Positions 32,842 to 43,215 of a DNA stretch of 64,000 nt are shown in pieces. Within the stretch, counting starts at the first letter, position 1. The number at the start of each line of letters is the position of its first letter. Source of the stretch: an uncultured Phocaeicola sp. (GTDB taxonomy: Bacteria; Bacteroidota; Bacteroidia; Bacteroidales; Bacteroidaceae); NCBI GenBank assembly GCA_944319745.1, contig CALUET010000013.1, forward strand, positions 62,001 to 126,000. Reading direction: 5' to 3'. The notes under the pieces were generated by a model, which was not told where the DNA came from, did not search any database, and saw nothing but the letters and a program-made list of their open reading frames with translations. A program made the position numbers and the translations under genes.

Positions 32842-34815
32842 ATGGAAATCCGCAAATATATATTATCACTATTCATCATCATTGGAACAGTTTGCCTATT
32901 TTCTTCCTGTGATGAAGAGTCGTTAGACGACAAAGAACAAGACGAAACATCCGAAATTACAGTATCTGCGAATAAAATTAATGCTAAAAGTGCAGGAGGA
33001 GATTACTATTTAACAGTAAACTCAGTCGGAAGCATAAGCATCTCCAAAGATGCCAATTGGCTTGAAACTCTCTTCAGTATAGAAAAAAAAGAAAATAATT
33101 TCAGAGTGAAGATCGAGAGCAACGACAGCGAGGAAGAGCGCACCGCTATAATCACCCTAAGCGCCAAAAATTGCGAAGATGTGACCATCACGGTCATCCA
33201 ACAAGGTATTACAGACAGTGACTGCGATCTTTTAAGTTTTTCTCTTCCAAAAGAAACAAACGGACTGAATACAAACTTGACTTTTGATTACGATGCAAGC
33301 ACATCTACATACTCTGCCATGTACCTTAAATGGATTGAAAGAGATACTCCGGAGATGATGGTTCCTGTATTTAAAACCAATGGAGCAAGAATGACGTTGA
33401 ACGGCACAGAAGTAATTTCCGGCGAAACAGAAGTTTCTTTCGCCGATGATTTCACGGTCACAGTCGAAGCGAAGGACGGAAACAGCAAAACATACACAAT
33501 CAGCCTGAACTGTCCCCAAATCAATCGTGAGCTTCCAGTACTCCATTTTAAACCAGCATCTGAAATAGTCAGCAAGGACGATTATGTAGACACTGAAATT
33601 GAACTGTACGACAAAACGCCCAGTTCGACAGGAGAAGGCTGGTGGAACAGTGCAGAGCAAGGCACAGTAGAAATGCGCGGAAGAGGTAATTCCACGTGGG
33701 GACTGCCCAAAAAACCGTATCGCATAAAATTCCCTGAGAAATTCTCTCCCATAGGTCTTAACCACACAGAGAAAAAAAGCTGGACAATCCTCGCGCAGGA
33801 CATGGACAAGTCGCTGCTCAGAACACATCTGGCATTTGAATATTCAAGAGAACTTTACAATTCTTCAGAAAATTATCACAGCCCCAATGCTGTACTCTAT
33901 ACCCCCTGCTCTAAATTTATAAATGTATATATTACAGGATGGTACACCAACAGTTCCTCCGGCAACCGCGAATACATGGAAGGAGAATACCTCGGCGTTT
34001 ACCAAATGAGCGATCAAGTTGAACAAGGCAAGGGCCGCATTGATGTGGAAGACCTCGACGATAAAGACGGAGCCGATCCGGAAAAGATTACAGGAGGCTA
34101 CGTCATTGAAACCGACCTCCACGAGGGAAACCACTATTCAGCGATGAAAAATATCAAGATGTCGTACAAGTATCCAAAGGATGATGAGTGCGATCCGGCA
34201 CAATACGAATATATTACGAACTTTATCAACAACGCAGAGGCTCTCCTCTACGACTCTCATTTTAAAGATCCCAACGCGGGATGGCGTAAGTATTTCGATG
34301 AAAAAACACTTGCCGACTTCATCATCATCAAGGAACTTGTAGGTGATTATGATGGGTATACCAGCACGTACATGTACAAACGCAGAAACGTCGACAAACT
34401 TTTCTTCGGCCCCATATGGGACTGCGACAAGGGATGGGAGAATGACGCTCGTATTCCTCACCCCGAATATCCGACAGCATCCAACCTGATGATATACGCC
34501 GGTTTCTGGATGCCGGCATACGTTGAATACGACTGGTTCCAACGTTTGTGGGAAGATGAGGCTTTAAGACAACTCGTAGCCGAGCGTTGGGAATCCAAAA
34601 GAGCCAAACTTCTTGCCATTACAGAGCGCGTACTCGATGAAGTCCCGGCATCGATGCCGAAAGCCATTGAAGCAAACTTCACCGTTTGGCCGTTCTATTA
34701 CCAGTACAGCACCGATGCCAACATGCCGGCTGCTACTTATCCTGAAGAAATAGAGCGGATTCGTCAAATCACATACGACCGCGCAGAGTTACTCGACAGA
34801 CTTTTTAATCAATAA
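32842..34815 (+). CDS. CotH-kinase-domain lipoprotein with BACON domain
   Basis: A 657-residue surface lipoprotein (lipobox LFSSCDEE). After the signal comes a BACON-type beta domain (about 35-130, ending ITVIQQG), then an Ig/cadherin-like domain to about 225. A CotH domain follows from about residue 240: EMRGRGNSTWGLPKKPYRIKF near its start and FFGPIWDCDKGW with the metal-binding acidic residues towards the end. CotH proteins of spore formers are protein kinases; in Bacteroidetes such lipoproteins are common and their substrates are unknown. It stands alone between two terminators. Confidence 0.9.
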   Translation: MEIRKYILSLFIIIGTVCLFSSCDEESLDDKEQDETSEITVSANKINAKSAGGDYYLTVNSVGSISISKDANWLETLFSIEKKENNFRVKIESNDSEEERTAIITLSAKNCEDVTITVIQQGITDSDCDLLSFSLPKETNGLNTNLTFDYDASTSTYSAMYLKWIERDTPEMMVPVFKTNGARMTLNGTEVISGETEVSFADDFTVTVEAKDGNSKTYTISLNCPQINRELPVLHFKPASEIVSKDDYVDTEIELYDKTPSSTGEGWWNSAEQGTVEMRGRGNSTWGLPKKPYRIKFPEKFSPIGLNHTEKKSWTILAQDMDKSLLRTHLAFEYSRELYNSSENYHSPNAVLYTPCSKFINVYITGWYTNSSSGNREYMEGEYLGVYQMSDQVEQGKGRIDVEDLDDKDGADPEKITGGYVIETDLHEGNHYSAMKNIKMSYKYPKDDECDPAQYEYITNFINNAEALLYDSHFKDPNAGWRKYFDEKTLADFIIIKELVGDYDGYTSTYMYKRRNVDKLFFGPIWDCDKGWENDARIPHPEYPTASNLMIYAGFWMPAYVEYDWFQRLWEDEALRQLVAERWESKRAKLLAITERVLDEVPASMPKAIEANFTVWPFYYQYSTDANMPAATYPEEIERIRQITYDRAELLDRLFNQ

Positions 34816-34834
34816 TACACATATGCGGGAAGGA

Positions 34835-34870
34835 TGATTCTGAAAGCCAAAAACTTTCAGAATCACCCTT
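34835..34870 (+). terminator. Terminator after the CotH gene
   Basis: A perfect 12-bp stem (TGATTCTGAAAG at 34835-34846, partner 34854-34865) with a 7-base loop followed by ACCCTTTTGCTTTTT. Confidence 0.85.
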
Positions 34871-35037
34871 TTGCTTTTTATATATCGCCCCGCATTTGTA
34901 TAAAAACATGCAGGAGTTGCAACAAAAAGAATGCGGCCGACCACAAACCACCCGGGATATTTCACGCCAAAATATCTCCAGAATATCTTTTCGCTATAAA
35001 GAAATTATCGTACATTCGCACGAAAAGAAATTCAACG

Positions 35038-36057
35038 ATGAGCACCGGTACAAAAAAATATTTCATACTACTGACTACTTTAATATGCCTGTTCTCTTGT
35101 GGCAAAAAGACAGATTTCGAATTAACCGGAGAGTTTAACAATTTTCATGACGACTCTATCGTAGTCTTATTCGATGCTCCGTTTACCAAACTCGACACAA
35201 TCCCCGTAAAAAACGGGAAATTCACCTACAAACTTTCCCCCGATACCATTACTTTATTCCGTCTTATTTCCGAGAGCGGGAAATATATTCCCGTCTTTGC
35301 CGACGAGTCATGGAGAGTAAGCCTGAAAGGAACATTCGACGCCCCTGAAATCAGCGGAGAAGGGCCAAACAATGATTACCGGGAATTTCTACAAACCATT
35401 TCAAAAGCAGACAACGACAGCATGACGATAGAAAACGAAGCAGAAAAATTCATAACAGCTCATCCCGGTTCTTTTGCTTCGGCCTACATTCTCGATCAAT
35501 ACATCATAAAATCTGCATCCCCGGATACAAAAAAAATATACGACTTGATTTCCCCCCTAAACGGGAACATCAAAGACTGTGTCATTATCAGTTCCATATT
35601 AAAAAAAATTCCCCAAAAAGGATACGAATCGAAGAACAACCAGACTGAAGACTATATTAATTACTTCACATACAGAGGACGGGCAAATCAGCCCTTTGCC
35701 TGGAATACTGAAACAAGTACATACACCCTTATAAACTTTTGGGCAAGTTGGGACCAGAAAAGCATTGCCATACGCGATTCCATATCCAACATTCCCAAAG
35801 ATTTACACGAAAATGACATCAGAATAATAAATATATCGCTTGATTTACAAAAGGATGCTTGGCTGAAAGCATGCAAAGAAGATACTCCGCAATGGTTCGA
35901 AGCCTGCGATTTCGAAGGATGGACAACCCCTATCATAACCAACAACAAAATACAAAAAATCCCAACCAATATCCTGATAAACCGAAGCCGGAAAATCATT
36001 GCCACCGACTTGTTCGGACAAGAACTTTTTGAGAAGATAAGACAATTAAAAAACTAA
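35038..36057 (+). CDS. Thioredoxin-fold lipoprotein lacking the CXXC motif
   Basis: A 339-residue lipoprotein. I place the start at the ATG at 35038 because it gives a signal peptide and lipobox (LICLFSCGKK); the frame extends 68 codons upstream across a terminator. The first 130 residues of the mature protein look like the DUF4369 beta domain typical of Bacteroidetes disulfide-reductase lipoproteins. The C-terminal 150 residues are a thioredoxin/AhpC fold (YTLINFWASWDQKS, DIRIINISLD, KIPTNILINRSRKIIA, including the cis-Pro at IPTN). Where active family members read WASWCGPC this one has WASWDQKS, so both redox cysteines are absent. It probably acts as a binding or structural protein, not an oxidoreductase. 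Confidence 0.86.
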   Translation: MSTGTKKYFILLTTLICLFSCGKKTDFELTGEFNNFHDDSIVVLFDAPFTKLDTIPVKNGKFTYKLSPDTITLFRLISESGKYIPVFADESWRVSLKGTFDAPEISGEGPNNDYREFLQTISKADNDSMTIENEAEKFITAHPGSFASAYILDQYIIKSASPDTKKIYDLISPLNGNIKDCVIISSILKKIPQKGYESKNNQTEDYINYFTYRGRANQPFAWNTETSTYTLINFWASWDQKSIAIRDSISNIPKDLHENDIRIINISLDLQKDAWLKACKEDTPQWFEACDFEGWTTPIITNNKIQKIPTNILINRSRKIIATDLFGQELFEKIRQLKN

Positions 36058-36086
36058 TCGCAAAAGATTCTAAAGTTTAACCTTAA

Positions 36087-37625
36087 ATGCTAATCAAACT
36101 ATTCGGGGCGGCAGTTCAAGGAATTGACGCCACCATCATAACAATCGAAGTAAACTGCTCTCGCGGAATAAAATTTTTCCTTGTCGGTTTACCCGACTCG
36201 GCTGTAAAAGAGAGCCACGAACGCATTGTCTCTGCACTGCAAGTCAACGGCCACAAGTTTCCCACATGCCAGATCGTCGTAAACATGGCACCGGCTGACA
36301 TCCGAAAAGAAGGTTCGGCCTACGACCTCCCGCTAGCTATCGGTATACTGGCCGCCACCGGAAGCATCGTTCCCGACAAACTTTCACGTTATCTCATCGT
36401 AGGAGAGTTAGGACTCGACGGCCACTTACAGCCCATCAAAGGCGCTCTTCCCATGGCCATAACCGCAAGAAATGCAAAACTTGACGGCATCATTCTCCCG
36501 GCACAAAACGCCCGGGAAGCCGCAGTCGTCAATAATCTGCAAGTATATGGTGTGGACAACATTACAGAAGTTATCAATTTTTTAAACGGAGAACAAGCAC
36601 TCGAACCGACAACCGTTGATACACGTGCTGAATTTTACCGAAACCAAATTGTTTTTCCATTCGACTTTTCCGACGTAAAAGGCCAAGAAAATGTAAAACG
36701 TGCCCTTGAGGTTGCGGCCGCCGGAGGGCACAATGTCATCATGATCGGAGCTCCGGGTAGCGGCAAATCAATGATGGCCAAACGGCTTCCCGGAATTCTT
36801 CCGCCCCTGACTTTGGCAGAAAGCCTGGAAACAACAAAGATACACTCGGTTGCCGGAAAGCTCGGGAAAAACACTTCACTTATAGCCACTCGTCCATTCA
36901 GGAGCCCGCACCACACCATCTCTCAGGTTGCAATGGTTGGAGGAGGAGCAAGCCCTCAACCGGGAGAAATCAGCTTGGCACACAACGGTGTCCTTTTCCT
37001 CGATGAACTGCCGGAATTCAATCGGAGCGTTCTCGAAGTATTACGCCAACCGTTAGAGGACAGACACATCACAATATCCCGGGCAAAATATTCTTTAGAC
37101 TATCCCGCCGGATTCATGCTCGTGGCATCCATGAATCCTTGTCCGTGCGGATACTACAATCACCCCACACGAAAATGTGTATGCAACCCGGGACAAGTGC
37201 AACGCTACCTCAACAAGATCTCCGGTCCACTGCTTGACCGCATCGACATCCAGGTAGAAATTGTACCCGTTCCCTTCGAGAAATTATCAGAACAACGCCC
37301 CGGAGAATCCAGCGCAACGATTCGCGAGCGTGTCATCCGCGCCAGAAAAATTCAGTCCGAGCGGTTCTCCAACCACCCGGAAACTTACTGTAACGCACAA
37401 ATGACGCCGCAAATGCTCGCAAAGTACGCATCGCTCGATGAAAAATGTCTCGCCCTTTTACGCAATGCAATGACACGTTTAAATCTTTCGGCGCGTGCCT
37501 ACGACCGCATACTCAAGGTTGCCCGTACAATTGCCGACCTTGAGGGTGAAGAAAGAATCTCAACATCTCACCTGACAGAAGCAATCAGTTACCGCAACTT
37601 AGACCGCGCAAATTGGGCAGGATAA
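36087..37625 (+). CDS. YifB/ComM-family AAA+ ATPase (Mg-chelatase-like)
   Basis: A 512-residue protein with an N-terminal Lon-protease-like domain (to about 170), an AAA+ core with Walker A GAPGSGKSMMAKRLP and Walker B NGVLFLDELPEF, and a C-terminal Mg-chelatase domain with a zinc-ribbon-like CPCGYYNHPTRKCVC insert. The family includes ComM, a branch-migration helicase that helps integrate foreign DNA in competent bacteria. Its role in Bacteroidales has not been worked out as far as I know. metG follows after 94 bases with its own promoter. Confidence 0.94.
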   Translation: MLIKLFGAAVQGIDATIITIEVNCSRGIKFFLVGLPDSAVKESHERIVSALQVNGHKFPTCQIVVNMAPADIRKEGSAYDLPLAIGILAATGSIVPDKLSRYLIVGELGLDGHLQPIKGALPMAITARNAKLDGIILPAQNAREAAVVNNLQVYGVDNITEVINFLNGEQALEPTTVDTRAEFYRNQIVFPFDFSDVKGQENVKRALEVAAAGGHNVIMIGAPGSGKSMMAKRLPGILPPLTLAESLETTKIHSVAGKLGKNTSLIATRPFRSPHHTISQVAMVGGGASPQPGEISLAHNGVLFLDELPEFNRSVLEVLRQPLEDRHITISRAKYSLDYPAGFMLVASMNPCPCGYYNHPTRKCVCNPGQVQRYLNKISGPLLDRIDIQVEIVPVPFEKLSEQRPGESSATIRERVIRARKIQSERFSNHPETYCNAQMTPQMLAKYASLDEKCLALLRNAMTRLNLSARAYDRILKVARTIADLEGEERISTSHLTEAISYRNLDRANWAG

Positions 37626-37670
37626 AGTATGTTTTCACACCATACAATATATTTTTTCCATGAAAACCCT

Positions 37671-37678
37671 TACCTTTG
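37671..37678 (+). promoter_or_regulatory. Putative -7 box for metG
   Basis: TACCTTTG fits TAnnTTTG, 42 bases before the metG ATG. Confidence 0.45.
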
Positions 37679-37719
37679 CATAAAGGTATCAGAATAATAA
37701 AACACAATCAAACAGATAT

Positions 37720-39759
37720 ATGGAAAAAAAATTCAAGCGAACCACTGTCACATCGGCATTGCCATACGCTAACGGCCCGGTACATATCGGGCACCTCGCC
37801 GGGGTTTATGTCCCGGCAGATATTTATGTACGCTATCTGCGCCTGAAAAAAGAAGACGTAATCTTCATCGGAGGTTCCGACGAGCACGGAGTTCCCATTA
37901 CCATTCGCGCCAGAAAAGAAGGTGTCACACCGCAAGATATCGTAGACCGCTACCACACGCTGATCAAAGATTCATTCAAGGAATTTGGCATTTCATTCGA
38001 TGTTTACGGACGGACAAGCTCTCCCATACACCATGAAACGGCTTCCCAATTCTTCCGTACACTCTATGAAAAAGGAGAATTCATTGAGAAAACATCCGAA
38101 CAATATTACGACGAAGAAGCACATACGTTCCTTGCCGACCGTTATATCACCGGGGAATGTCCTCACTGCCATGCAGAAGGGGCATACGGAGACCAGTGTG
38201 AAAAATGCGGAAGTACGCTCTCTCCTACCGAACTGATCAACCCCAAAAGTGCCATCAGTGGAAGTAAGCCCGTGATGAAAAAAACGAAACACTGGTATTT
38301 GCCTCTCGACAAACACGAAGGCTGGCTGCGCAAATGGATTCTGGAAGACCACAAGGAATGGCGCCCTAACGTGTACGGACAATGCAAAAGCTGGCTGGAT
38401 ATGGGACTGCAACCACGCGCCGTCAGCCGAGATCTGGACTGGGGTATCCCCGTTCCCGTAGAAGGAGCTGAAGGGAAAGTGCTGTATGTATGGTTCGATG
38501 CCCCCATCGGATATATTTCAAATACCAAAGAATTGCTTCCCGACTCATGGGAAAAATGGTGGAAAGATCCGGAAACACGATTGGTTCACTTCATCGGGAA
38601 AGACAATATCGTGTTCCATTGCATCGTCTTCCCTGCCATGCTGAAAGCAGAAGGCAGTTACATTCTTCCCGACAATGTTCCAGCAAATGAATTCCTCAAC
38701 CTCGAAGGCGATAAGATTTCTACCTCCCGCAACTGGGCTGTATGGTTGCATGAATACCTGCATGACTTCCCCGGGAAACAAGATGTCCTGCGGTATGTAC
38801 TCACAGCAAATGCTCCGGAAACCAAAGACAACGATTTTACATGGAAAGATTTCCAAGCACGCAACAACAACGAACTGGTTGCTGTCTACGGGAACTTCGT
38901 GAACCGGGCATTGGTACTTACAGGAAAATACTTTGACAATAAAGTCCCTACCTGCGGAGAACTGACGGAATACGATCGGGAAACACTTAAAGAATTTGCC
39001 AATGTAAAAGCAGAAGTTGAACGGTTATTGGACACCTTCAAGTTCCGAGACGCACAAAAAGAAGTCATGAACCTGGCACGTATTGGCAATAAATACCTGG
39101 CCGATACTGAACCTTGGAAGCTTGCAAAAACAGACATGCCCCGTGTAGCAACCATATTGAACATTTCCTTGCAACTGGTTGCCAACTTAGCCATCGCATT
39201 CGAACCGTTCCTTCCGTTCAGTTCAAAGAAGCTACGCGACATGCTTAACATAACGAGTTTCGACTGGGAACAGCTGGGACGTATTGACCTACTTGCAACG
39301 GGACATCAGTTAAACAAAGCAGAATTATTATTCGAAAAGATTGAAGACAGCGCTATTGAAGCACAAGTACAGAAATTGCTGGACACAAAAAAAGCCAACG
39401 AAGCCACAAGTCATACTGCCAACCCGGTAAAAGAAACGATCGAGTTCGATACGTTTGAGAAACTGGACATCCGTGTTGGCACAATCCTGGAGTGTCAGAA
39501 AGTGCCAAAAGCCGATAAATTATTACAATTTAAAATCGACGACGGCTTGGGCACCCGAACCATTGTTAGCGGAATAGCGAAACATTACCGCCCGGAAGAG
39601 CTGACAGGCAAACAAATTTGTTTCATCGCAAATCTGGCTCCCCGCAAGCTTAAGGGTATCGTCTCCGAAGGAATGATCCTCAGTGCCGAGAACTCCGATG
39701 GGACTCTTTCCGTAATCATGCCTCAAAAAGAAGTCAAACCAGGCAGTGAAGTGAAATAA
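37720..39759 (+). CDS. metG: Methionyl-tRNA synthetase
   Basis: A 679-residue class I synthetase. The HIGH-type motif is PVHIGHLAG, the zinc-binding cysteines are [18 protein letters not shown] and the KMSKS-equivalent reads KISTS. A C-terminal tRNA-binding OB-fold (about 570-679, [33 protein letters not shown]) makes this the long form found in most Bacteroidetes. The flippase gene begins only 13 bases after its stop, so part of the surface-polysaccharide cluster may be expressed from the metG promoter. Confidence 0.97.
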   Translation: MEKKFKRTTVTSALPYANGPVHIGHLAGVYVPADIYVRYLRLKKEDVIFIGGSDEHGVPITIRARKEGVTPQDIVDRYHTLIKDSFKEFGISFDVYGRTSSPIHHETASQFFRTLYEKGEFIEKTSEQYYDEEAHTFLADRYITGECPHCHAEGAYGDQCEKCGSTLSPTELINPKSAISGSKPVMKKTKHWYLPLDKHEGWLRKWILEDHKEWRPNVYGQCKSWLDMGLQPRAVSRDLDWGIPVPVEGAEGKVLYVWFDAPIGYISNTKELLPDSWEKWWKDPETRLVHFIGKDNIVFHCIVFPAMLKAEGSYILPDNVPANEFLNLEGDKISTSRNWAVWLHEYLHDFPGKQDVLRYVLTANAPETKDNDFTWKDFQARNNNELVAVYGNFVNRALVLTGKYFDNKVPTCGELTEYDRETLKEFANVKAEVERLLDTFKFRDAQKEVMNLARIGNKYLADTEPWKLAKTDMPRVATILNISLQLVANLAIAFEPFLPFSSKKLRDMLNITSFDWEQLGRIDLLATGHQLNKAELLFEKIEDSAIEAQVQKLLDTKKANEATSHTANPVKETIEFDTFEKLDIRVGTILECQKVPKADKLLQFKIDDGLGTRTIVSGIAKHYRPEELTGKQICFIANLAPRKLKGIVSEGMILSAENSDGTLSVIMPQKEVKPGSEVK

Positions 39760-39772
39760 CTCTAAAAAAACA

Positions 39773-41215
39773 ATGGCAGAACAATCGCTCAAAGACCGGA
39801 CAGCAAAAGGTTTGTTTTGGGGCGGTATCAGCAACAGTATCCAACAGGCTCTGAACCTGATATTCGGCATTTTCCTGGCACGCCTGCTGAATGATTCCGA
39901 TTATGGAATGGTAGGCATGCTTACAATCTTTTCTTTAATAGCCGGTTCGCTGCAAGAGAGTGGTTTCATTGCTGCCCTTGTAAACAAAAAAAACATAAAG
40001 CACGAAGACTATAATGCCGTGTTCTGGTTCTGTTCCGGCATAAGCCTCGTGCTTTATGTTCTGCTTTATGCGTGTGCCCCGCTCATCGCTGCGTTCTACG
40101 GCAACGACGAACTGACACCTTTGGCGCGTTATACATTTATAGGTTTCTTCATTTCCAGTTTGGGAATTACGCACAGTGCTTTCCTCTTTCGAAATTTGAT
40201 GGTAAAACAGCGTGCAATTTCTTACATCATTGCATTAATCGTCTCCGGTACATCCGGCATCATCCTTGCCTACAACGGCTTTTCTTATTGGGGAATTGCC
40301 ACGCAAAACCTGATTTACATCCTCATCACCAATGGTTGTTTCTGGTATTTTTCAAAATGGCGTCCCTCCTTCCATTTCGATTTTTCTCCCCTGAAGAGTA
40401 TGATCGGATTCAGTTCAAAGCTGTTGCTTACCAACATATTCTGTCATATAAACAACAATATATTCTCAATTATTTTAGGGAAATATTACTCGGAAAAGGA
40501 AGTCGGACAGTTCAATCAGGCAAACAAATGGAACTACATCGGGCACTCTTTCATTACCGGCATGGTAAACAATGTGGCACAGCCTGTATTTTCTCATATA
40601 ACCGACGATAGGCTCCGACAGCAAAGGGCTTTTCGAAAACTCCTGCGCTTCACGTCATTTATTTCTTTCCCCGCCATGTTCGGGATTTCTCTTATCGCTC
40701 CGGAAATGATAACCATTGCAATCACGGACAAATGGCTCCCCAGTGCCCACATCTTGCAAATCCTTGCAATAGGAGGAGCATTTCTTCCTATTGCCACACT
40801 TTACTCGAACTTGCTCATCAGCAAAGGCAAGTCCGACATTTACATGTGGAATACAATCTTATTAGGGACCTTGCAACTTATCGTCATGTTCCTCCTCAAT
40901 GGTTACGGAATCCGGGCAATGTTACTCGTATATATTTCAATCAATATTTTATGGCTCCTCGTATGGCACTATTTTGTTCAGAAGGAAATTGATTATTCAC
41001 TTTCAAATGCTTCCAAAGACATACTCCCCTTTGCCGGGATTGCCCTGCTTACGATGCTCGTCACATCCTATGCTACGCAAAGTATTGTCAATATATATTT
41101 ATTGATTGTCCTCAAGATTCTCATTGCTGCCGCTGTTTACATAACAATCATGTGGGCAACCCGCTCGAAGATTTTCAAGGAATGTATCCAATACCTTCGC
41201 CACAAATCCGATTAA
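39773..41215 (+). CDS. Polysaccharide flippase (MATE/MOP superfamily, Wzx-like)
   Basis: A 480-residue membrane protein with about twelve to fourteen hydrophobic segments and the N-terminal GLFWGGISNSIQQALNLIFGIFLARLL typical of the polysaccharide transport branch of the MOP superfamily. Such proteins flip undecaprenyl-linked oligosaccharides from the cytoplasmic to the periplasmic face. It opens a cluster of glycosyltransferase genes, which supports this role. Its stop codon overlaps that of the convergent fucosyltransferase-like gene: the four bases TTAA at 41212-41215 serve both. Confidence 0.92.
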   Translation: MAEQSLKDRTAKGLFWGGISNSIQQALNLIFGIFLARLLNDSDYGMVGMLTIFSLIAGSLQESGFIAALVNKKNIKHEDYNAVFWFCSGISLVLYVLLYACAPLIAAFYGNDELTPLARYTFIGFFISSLGITHSAFLFRNLMVKQRAISYIIALIVSGTSGIILAYNGFSYWGIATQNLIYILITNGCFWYFSKWRPSFHFDFSPLKSMIGFSSKLLLTNIFCHINNNIFSIILGKYYSEKEVGQFNQANKWNYIGHSFITGMVNNVAQPVFSHITDDRLRQQRAFRKLLRFTSFISFPAMFGISLIAPEMITIAITDKWLPSAHILQILAIGGAFLPIATLYSNLLISKGKSDIYMWNTILLGTLQLIVMFLLNGYGIRAMLLVYISINILWLLVWHYFVQKEIDYSLSNASKDILPFAGIALLTMLVTSYATQSIVNIYLLIVLKILIAAAVYITIMWATRSKIFKECIQYLRHKSD

Positions 41216-42081
41216 AGATCACGGCCTTTTTGCACAATCGTCAAGGGGATATTGCCCAAACGTGCGGCCAAATCCGAAAAAGAACTCTGAAAAGAGCCGT
41301 ATATCTTTCGGGTATGCGACAAAGTGTACATGTCGATTATTCCATCTTGTATGCCCGATACCGTACCTCTGTCGGCAATGTTTTCGGAGCATAACAAAAT
41401 ATTCCCGTAACGTTTCCTCATTTGGGATTTCACTTCTTCCGAATCCGTCGCCAGAAATATGCGCAAATCCTTACATGAACTCCGTTCCGCATCAAGATAT
41501 TCATAGAATGCCGACATCGGACTGTTCTCGATGGATGCTGCATGATCCGTACGACGGATGTGTACTCCGACCGTATATCCGGAAAAATTGTCGCACCGCC
41601 GTTTTATTTTCTCTTCAATCTTATCTACCGGACGAAACAGTTCCCGCAATAAATCATCCCCGAAAGGATAAAACTCTGTATAGGAAGCCATATAAACACG
41701 ACCGCCGGATACCCAACCGGGAAAATCAAACTTACAATCGCGCAACGAGGTGATATTACGTTCATAAAGGCATGAATCGAAAAGAAGTTTCTGAAACAGG
41801 CGCGGGATGCCCAGGTTCTTCATGCGCGGCCTGCCAAACAAGATATAATCTTTCCACGCCGCGTCACGCAAAACGACATTATCCAGCAAGACGAAAGGCT
41901 TGAACAACTTACAGAAACAGGCATTCAATGCCCAATCGCAAAGCCAAATTATTTCCAGTTCAACGCCGGCCTTTCTTGTCAGACTCACAGCCGATGCAAT
42001 CGAACGCATACGGTTGCCAAGTCCCCCGACCGGAACAAACAACAATTTCCGTTTCATGTTTCCCAATGCAAATACCATCAT
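41212..42081 (-). CDS. Fucosyltransferase-like glycosyltransferase
   Basis: A protein of up to 289 residues; the ATG at 42057 (MKRKLLFVPVGGLGNRMRSIASA) is an equally good start. The N-terminal GGLGNRMRSIASAVSL block and the late YTVGVHIRRTD block are characteristic of the alpha-fucosyltransferase group that binds GDP-fucose (NodZ, FUT8, GT11-like), where the HxRxxD stretch contacts the nucleotide-sugar. It is the only minus-strand gene in the polysaccharide cluster and has no signal peptide, as expected for a cytoplasmic-face enzyme. The fucose assignment is by motif only. Confidence 0.75.
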   Translation of the reverse strand: MMVFALGNMKRKLLFVPVGGLGNRMRSIASAVSLTRKAGVELEIIWLCDWALNACFCKLFKPFVLLDNVVLRDAAWKDYILFGRPRMKNLGIPRLFQKLLFDSCLYERNITSLRDCKFDFPGWVSGGRVYMASYTEFYPFGDDLLRELFRPVDKIEEKIKRRCDNFSGYTVGVHIRRTDHAASIENSPMSAFYEYLDAERSSCKDLRIFLATDSEEVKSQMRKRYGNILLCSENIADRGTVSGIQDGIIDMYTLSHTRKIYGSFQSSFSDLAARLGNIPLTIVQKGRDL

Positions 42082-42118
42082 TCGTTTTGCAAAATAAATA
42101 ACTTCATTCCAAAATCAT

Positions 42119-42126
42119 TACTTTTG
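42119..42126 (+). promoter_or_regulatory. Putative -7 box of the GT2 gene
   Basis: TACTTTTG fits TAnnTTTG, 26 bases ahead of the ATG at 42152. Confidence 0.45.
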
Positions 42127-42151
42127 CAGTAAAAATATAATCCGTGACACC

Positions 42152-43156
42152 ATGAACGAATGCCCGAATCCACAAGGAAGCGTATCGATAGTTGTCTGCA
42201 CCTACAACGGGGCAAAATATCTTCGCCCGCAGCTCGAATCGATACTCGCGCAGACATATTCCATCCACGAATTAATCATTCAGGACGATTGCTCCTCTGA
42301 CGGCACGGATGTTATCGCCAAAGAATACGCCGAGCGCTACCCCTTCGTACATTTCTTTCCCAATAACACAAACAAAGGAGTGAACGAAAATTTTTTCTCG
42401 GCCATCGCCCGTGCCTCCGGAGAATACATTGCCATTGCCGATCAGGACGATATTTGGGAACCAAATAAAATCGCGTTACAAATAAAACATATCGGAAACC
42501 ATTTGATGTGCGCGGTGCGAAGTGAACCATTCTCCGAAGACGGTTCCCCGATACGCATAGACAAACGCCAGCCGAACTGCCATCTTTTACGGATGCTTTA
42601 CGTGGGAGGCATCCTGCCCGGCCACTGCCTTCTGTTCCGGCGAACACTGTTAGACAAACTCCCCGACCTATCGGATTTCACCGCATACCGTTGTTATGAC
42701 ATTATCCTGTCGATAACAGCTGCCGCATTCGACGACATCGTTTACATAAACACAACGATGGTGCACCAACGACGATACAAACAAGCCGCCACATATACCC
42801 CGCCATCCAACAACCGGAAATCGTTATCCAATATTATCCGTCAAGGGTGGCTGTCCATCCAATTGTATCGCGAGTTAATACCCGTCATCAGAGAACGGTT
42901 CAAACATACGCTTCTTTTTCTCGAACAGATACATTCTTCTTCACAAAACCTGAAGGACGCCATCCGCATGTGCCACCTTCAATCGTCGACCTCTTTCCGG
43001 GATACCCTCAGACTTTCCCTGTTCTGCCTGAAACATAAAAGCAAATTGTTTTATTCCAATGAAGGGAAAGGACTCTTACTGTCCCTACGGGCATTATACT
43101 TTCCCATATCATCTGCCATATACTTCCGCATGTTCAGCCGGAAACATAAGTTTTAA
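42152..43156 (+). CDS. GT2-family glycosyltransferase
   Basis: A 334-residue inverting glycosyltransferase with the GT-A fold: SIVVCTYNGAKYLRPQLESILAQTY at the N-terminus, IQDDCSSDGT as the nucleotide-binding strand and IAIADQDDIWEPNK with the DxD-type metal site. It resembles rhamnosyltransferase-like GT2 enzymes of O-antigen and capsule loci. The C-terminal 120 residues are basic and helical, probably membrane-associated. The acceptor and donor sugar are not predictable. Confidence 0.92.
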   Translation: MNECPNPQGSVSIVVCTYNGAKYLRPQLESILAQTYSIHELIIQDDCSSDGTDVIAKEYAERYPFVHFFPNNTNKGVNENFFSAIARASGEYIAIADQDDIWEPNKIALQIKHIGNHLMCAVRSEPFSEDGSPIRIDKRQPNCHLLRMLYVGGILPGHCLLFRRTLLDKLPDLSDFTAYRCYDIILSITAAAFDDIVYINTTMVHQRRYKQAATYTPPSNNRKSLSNIIRQGWLSIQLYRELIPVIRERFKHTLLFLEQIHSSSQNLKDAIRMCHLQSSTSFRDTLRLSLFCLKHKSKLFYSNEGKGLLLSLRALYFPISSAIYFRMFSRKHKF

Positions 43157-43188
43157 CCGTGAAATTCCTCATTTCTCCCGGACTTTAT

Positions 43189-43196
43189 TACCTTTG
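43189..43196 (+). promoter_or_regulatory. Putative internal promoter (-7 box) before the CDP-ribitol synthase gene
   Basis: TACCTTTG fits TAnnTTTG and ends 19 bases before the chosen start at 43216, which supports that start over the upstream in-frame ATG at 43159. Confidence 0.45.
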
Positions 43197-43215
43197 CATA
43201 AAGAAGGGAAAAAGC

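Noticed and set aside
34834-35037. 68-codon extension of the thioredoxin-fold lipoprotein
   Set aside because: It begins inside a terminator hairpin and would destroy the lipoprotein signal that starts at 35038.
43159-43215. Upstream ATG for the CDP-ribitol synthase
   Set aside because: The -7 box at 43189-43196 lies within this extension, and the enzyme's family N-terminus begins at 43216.
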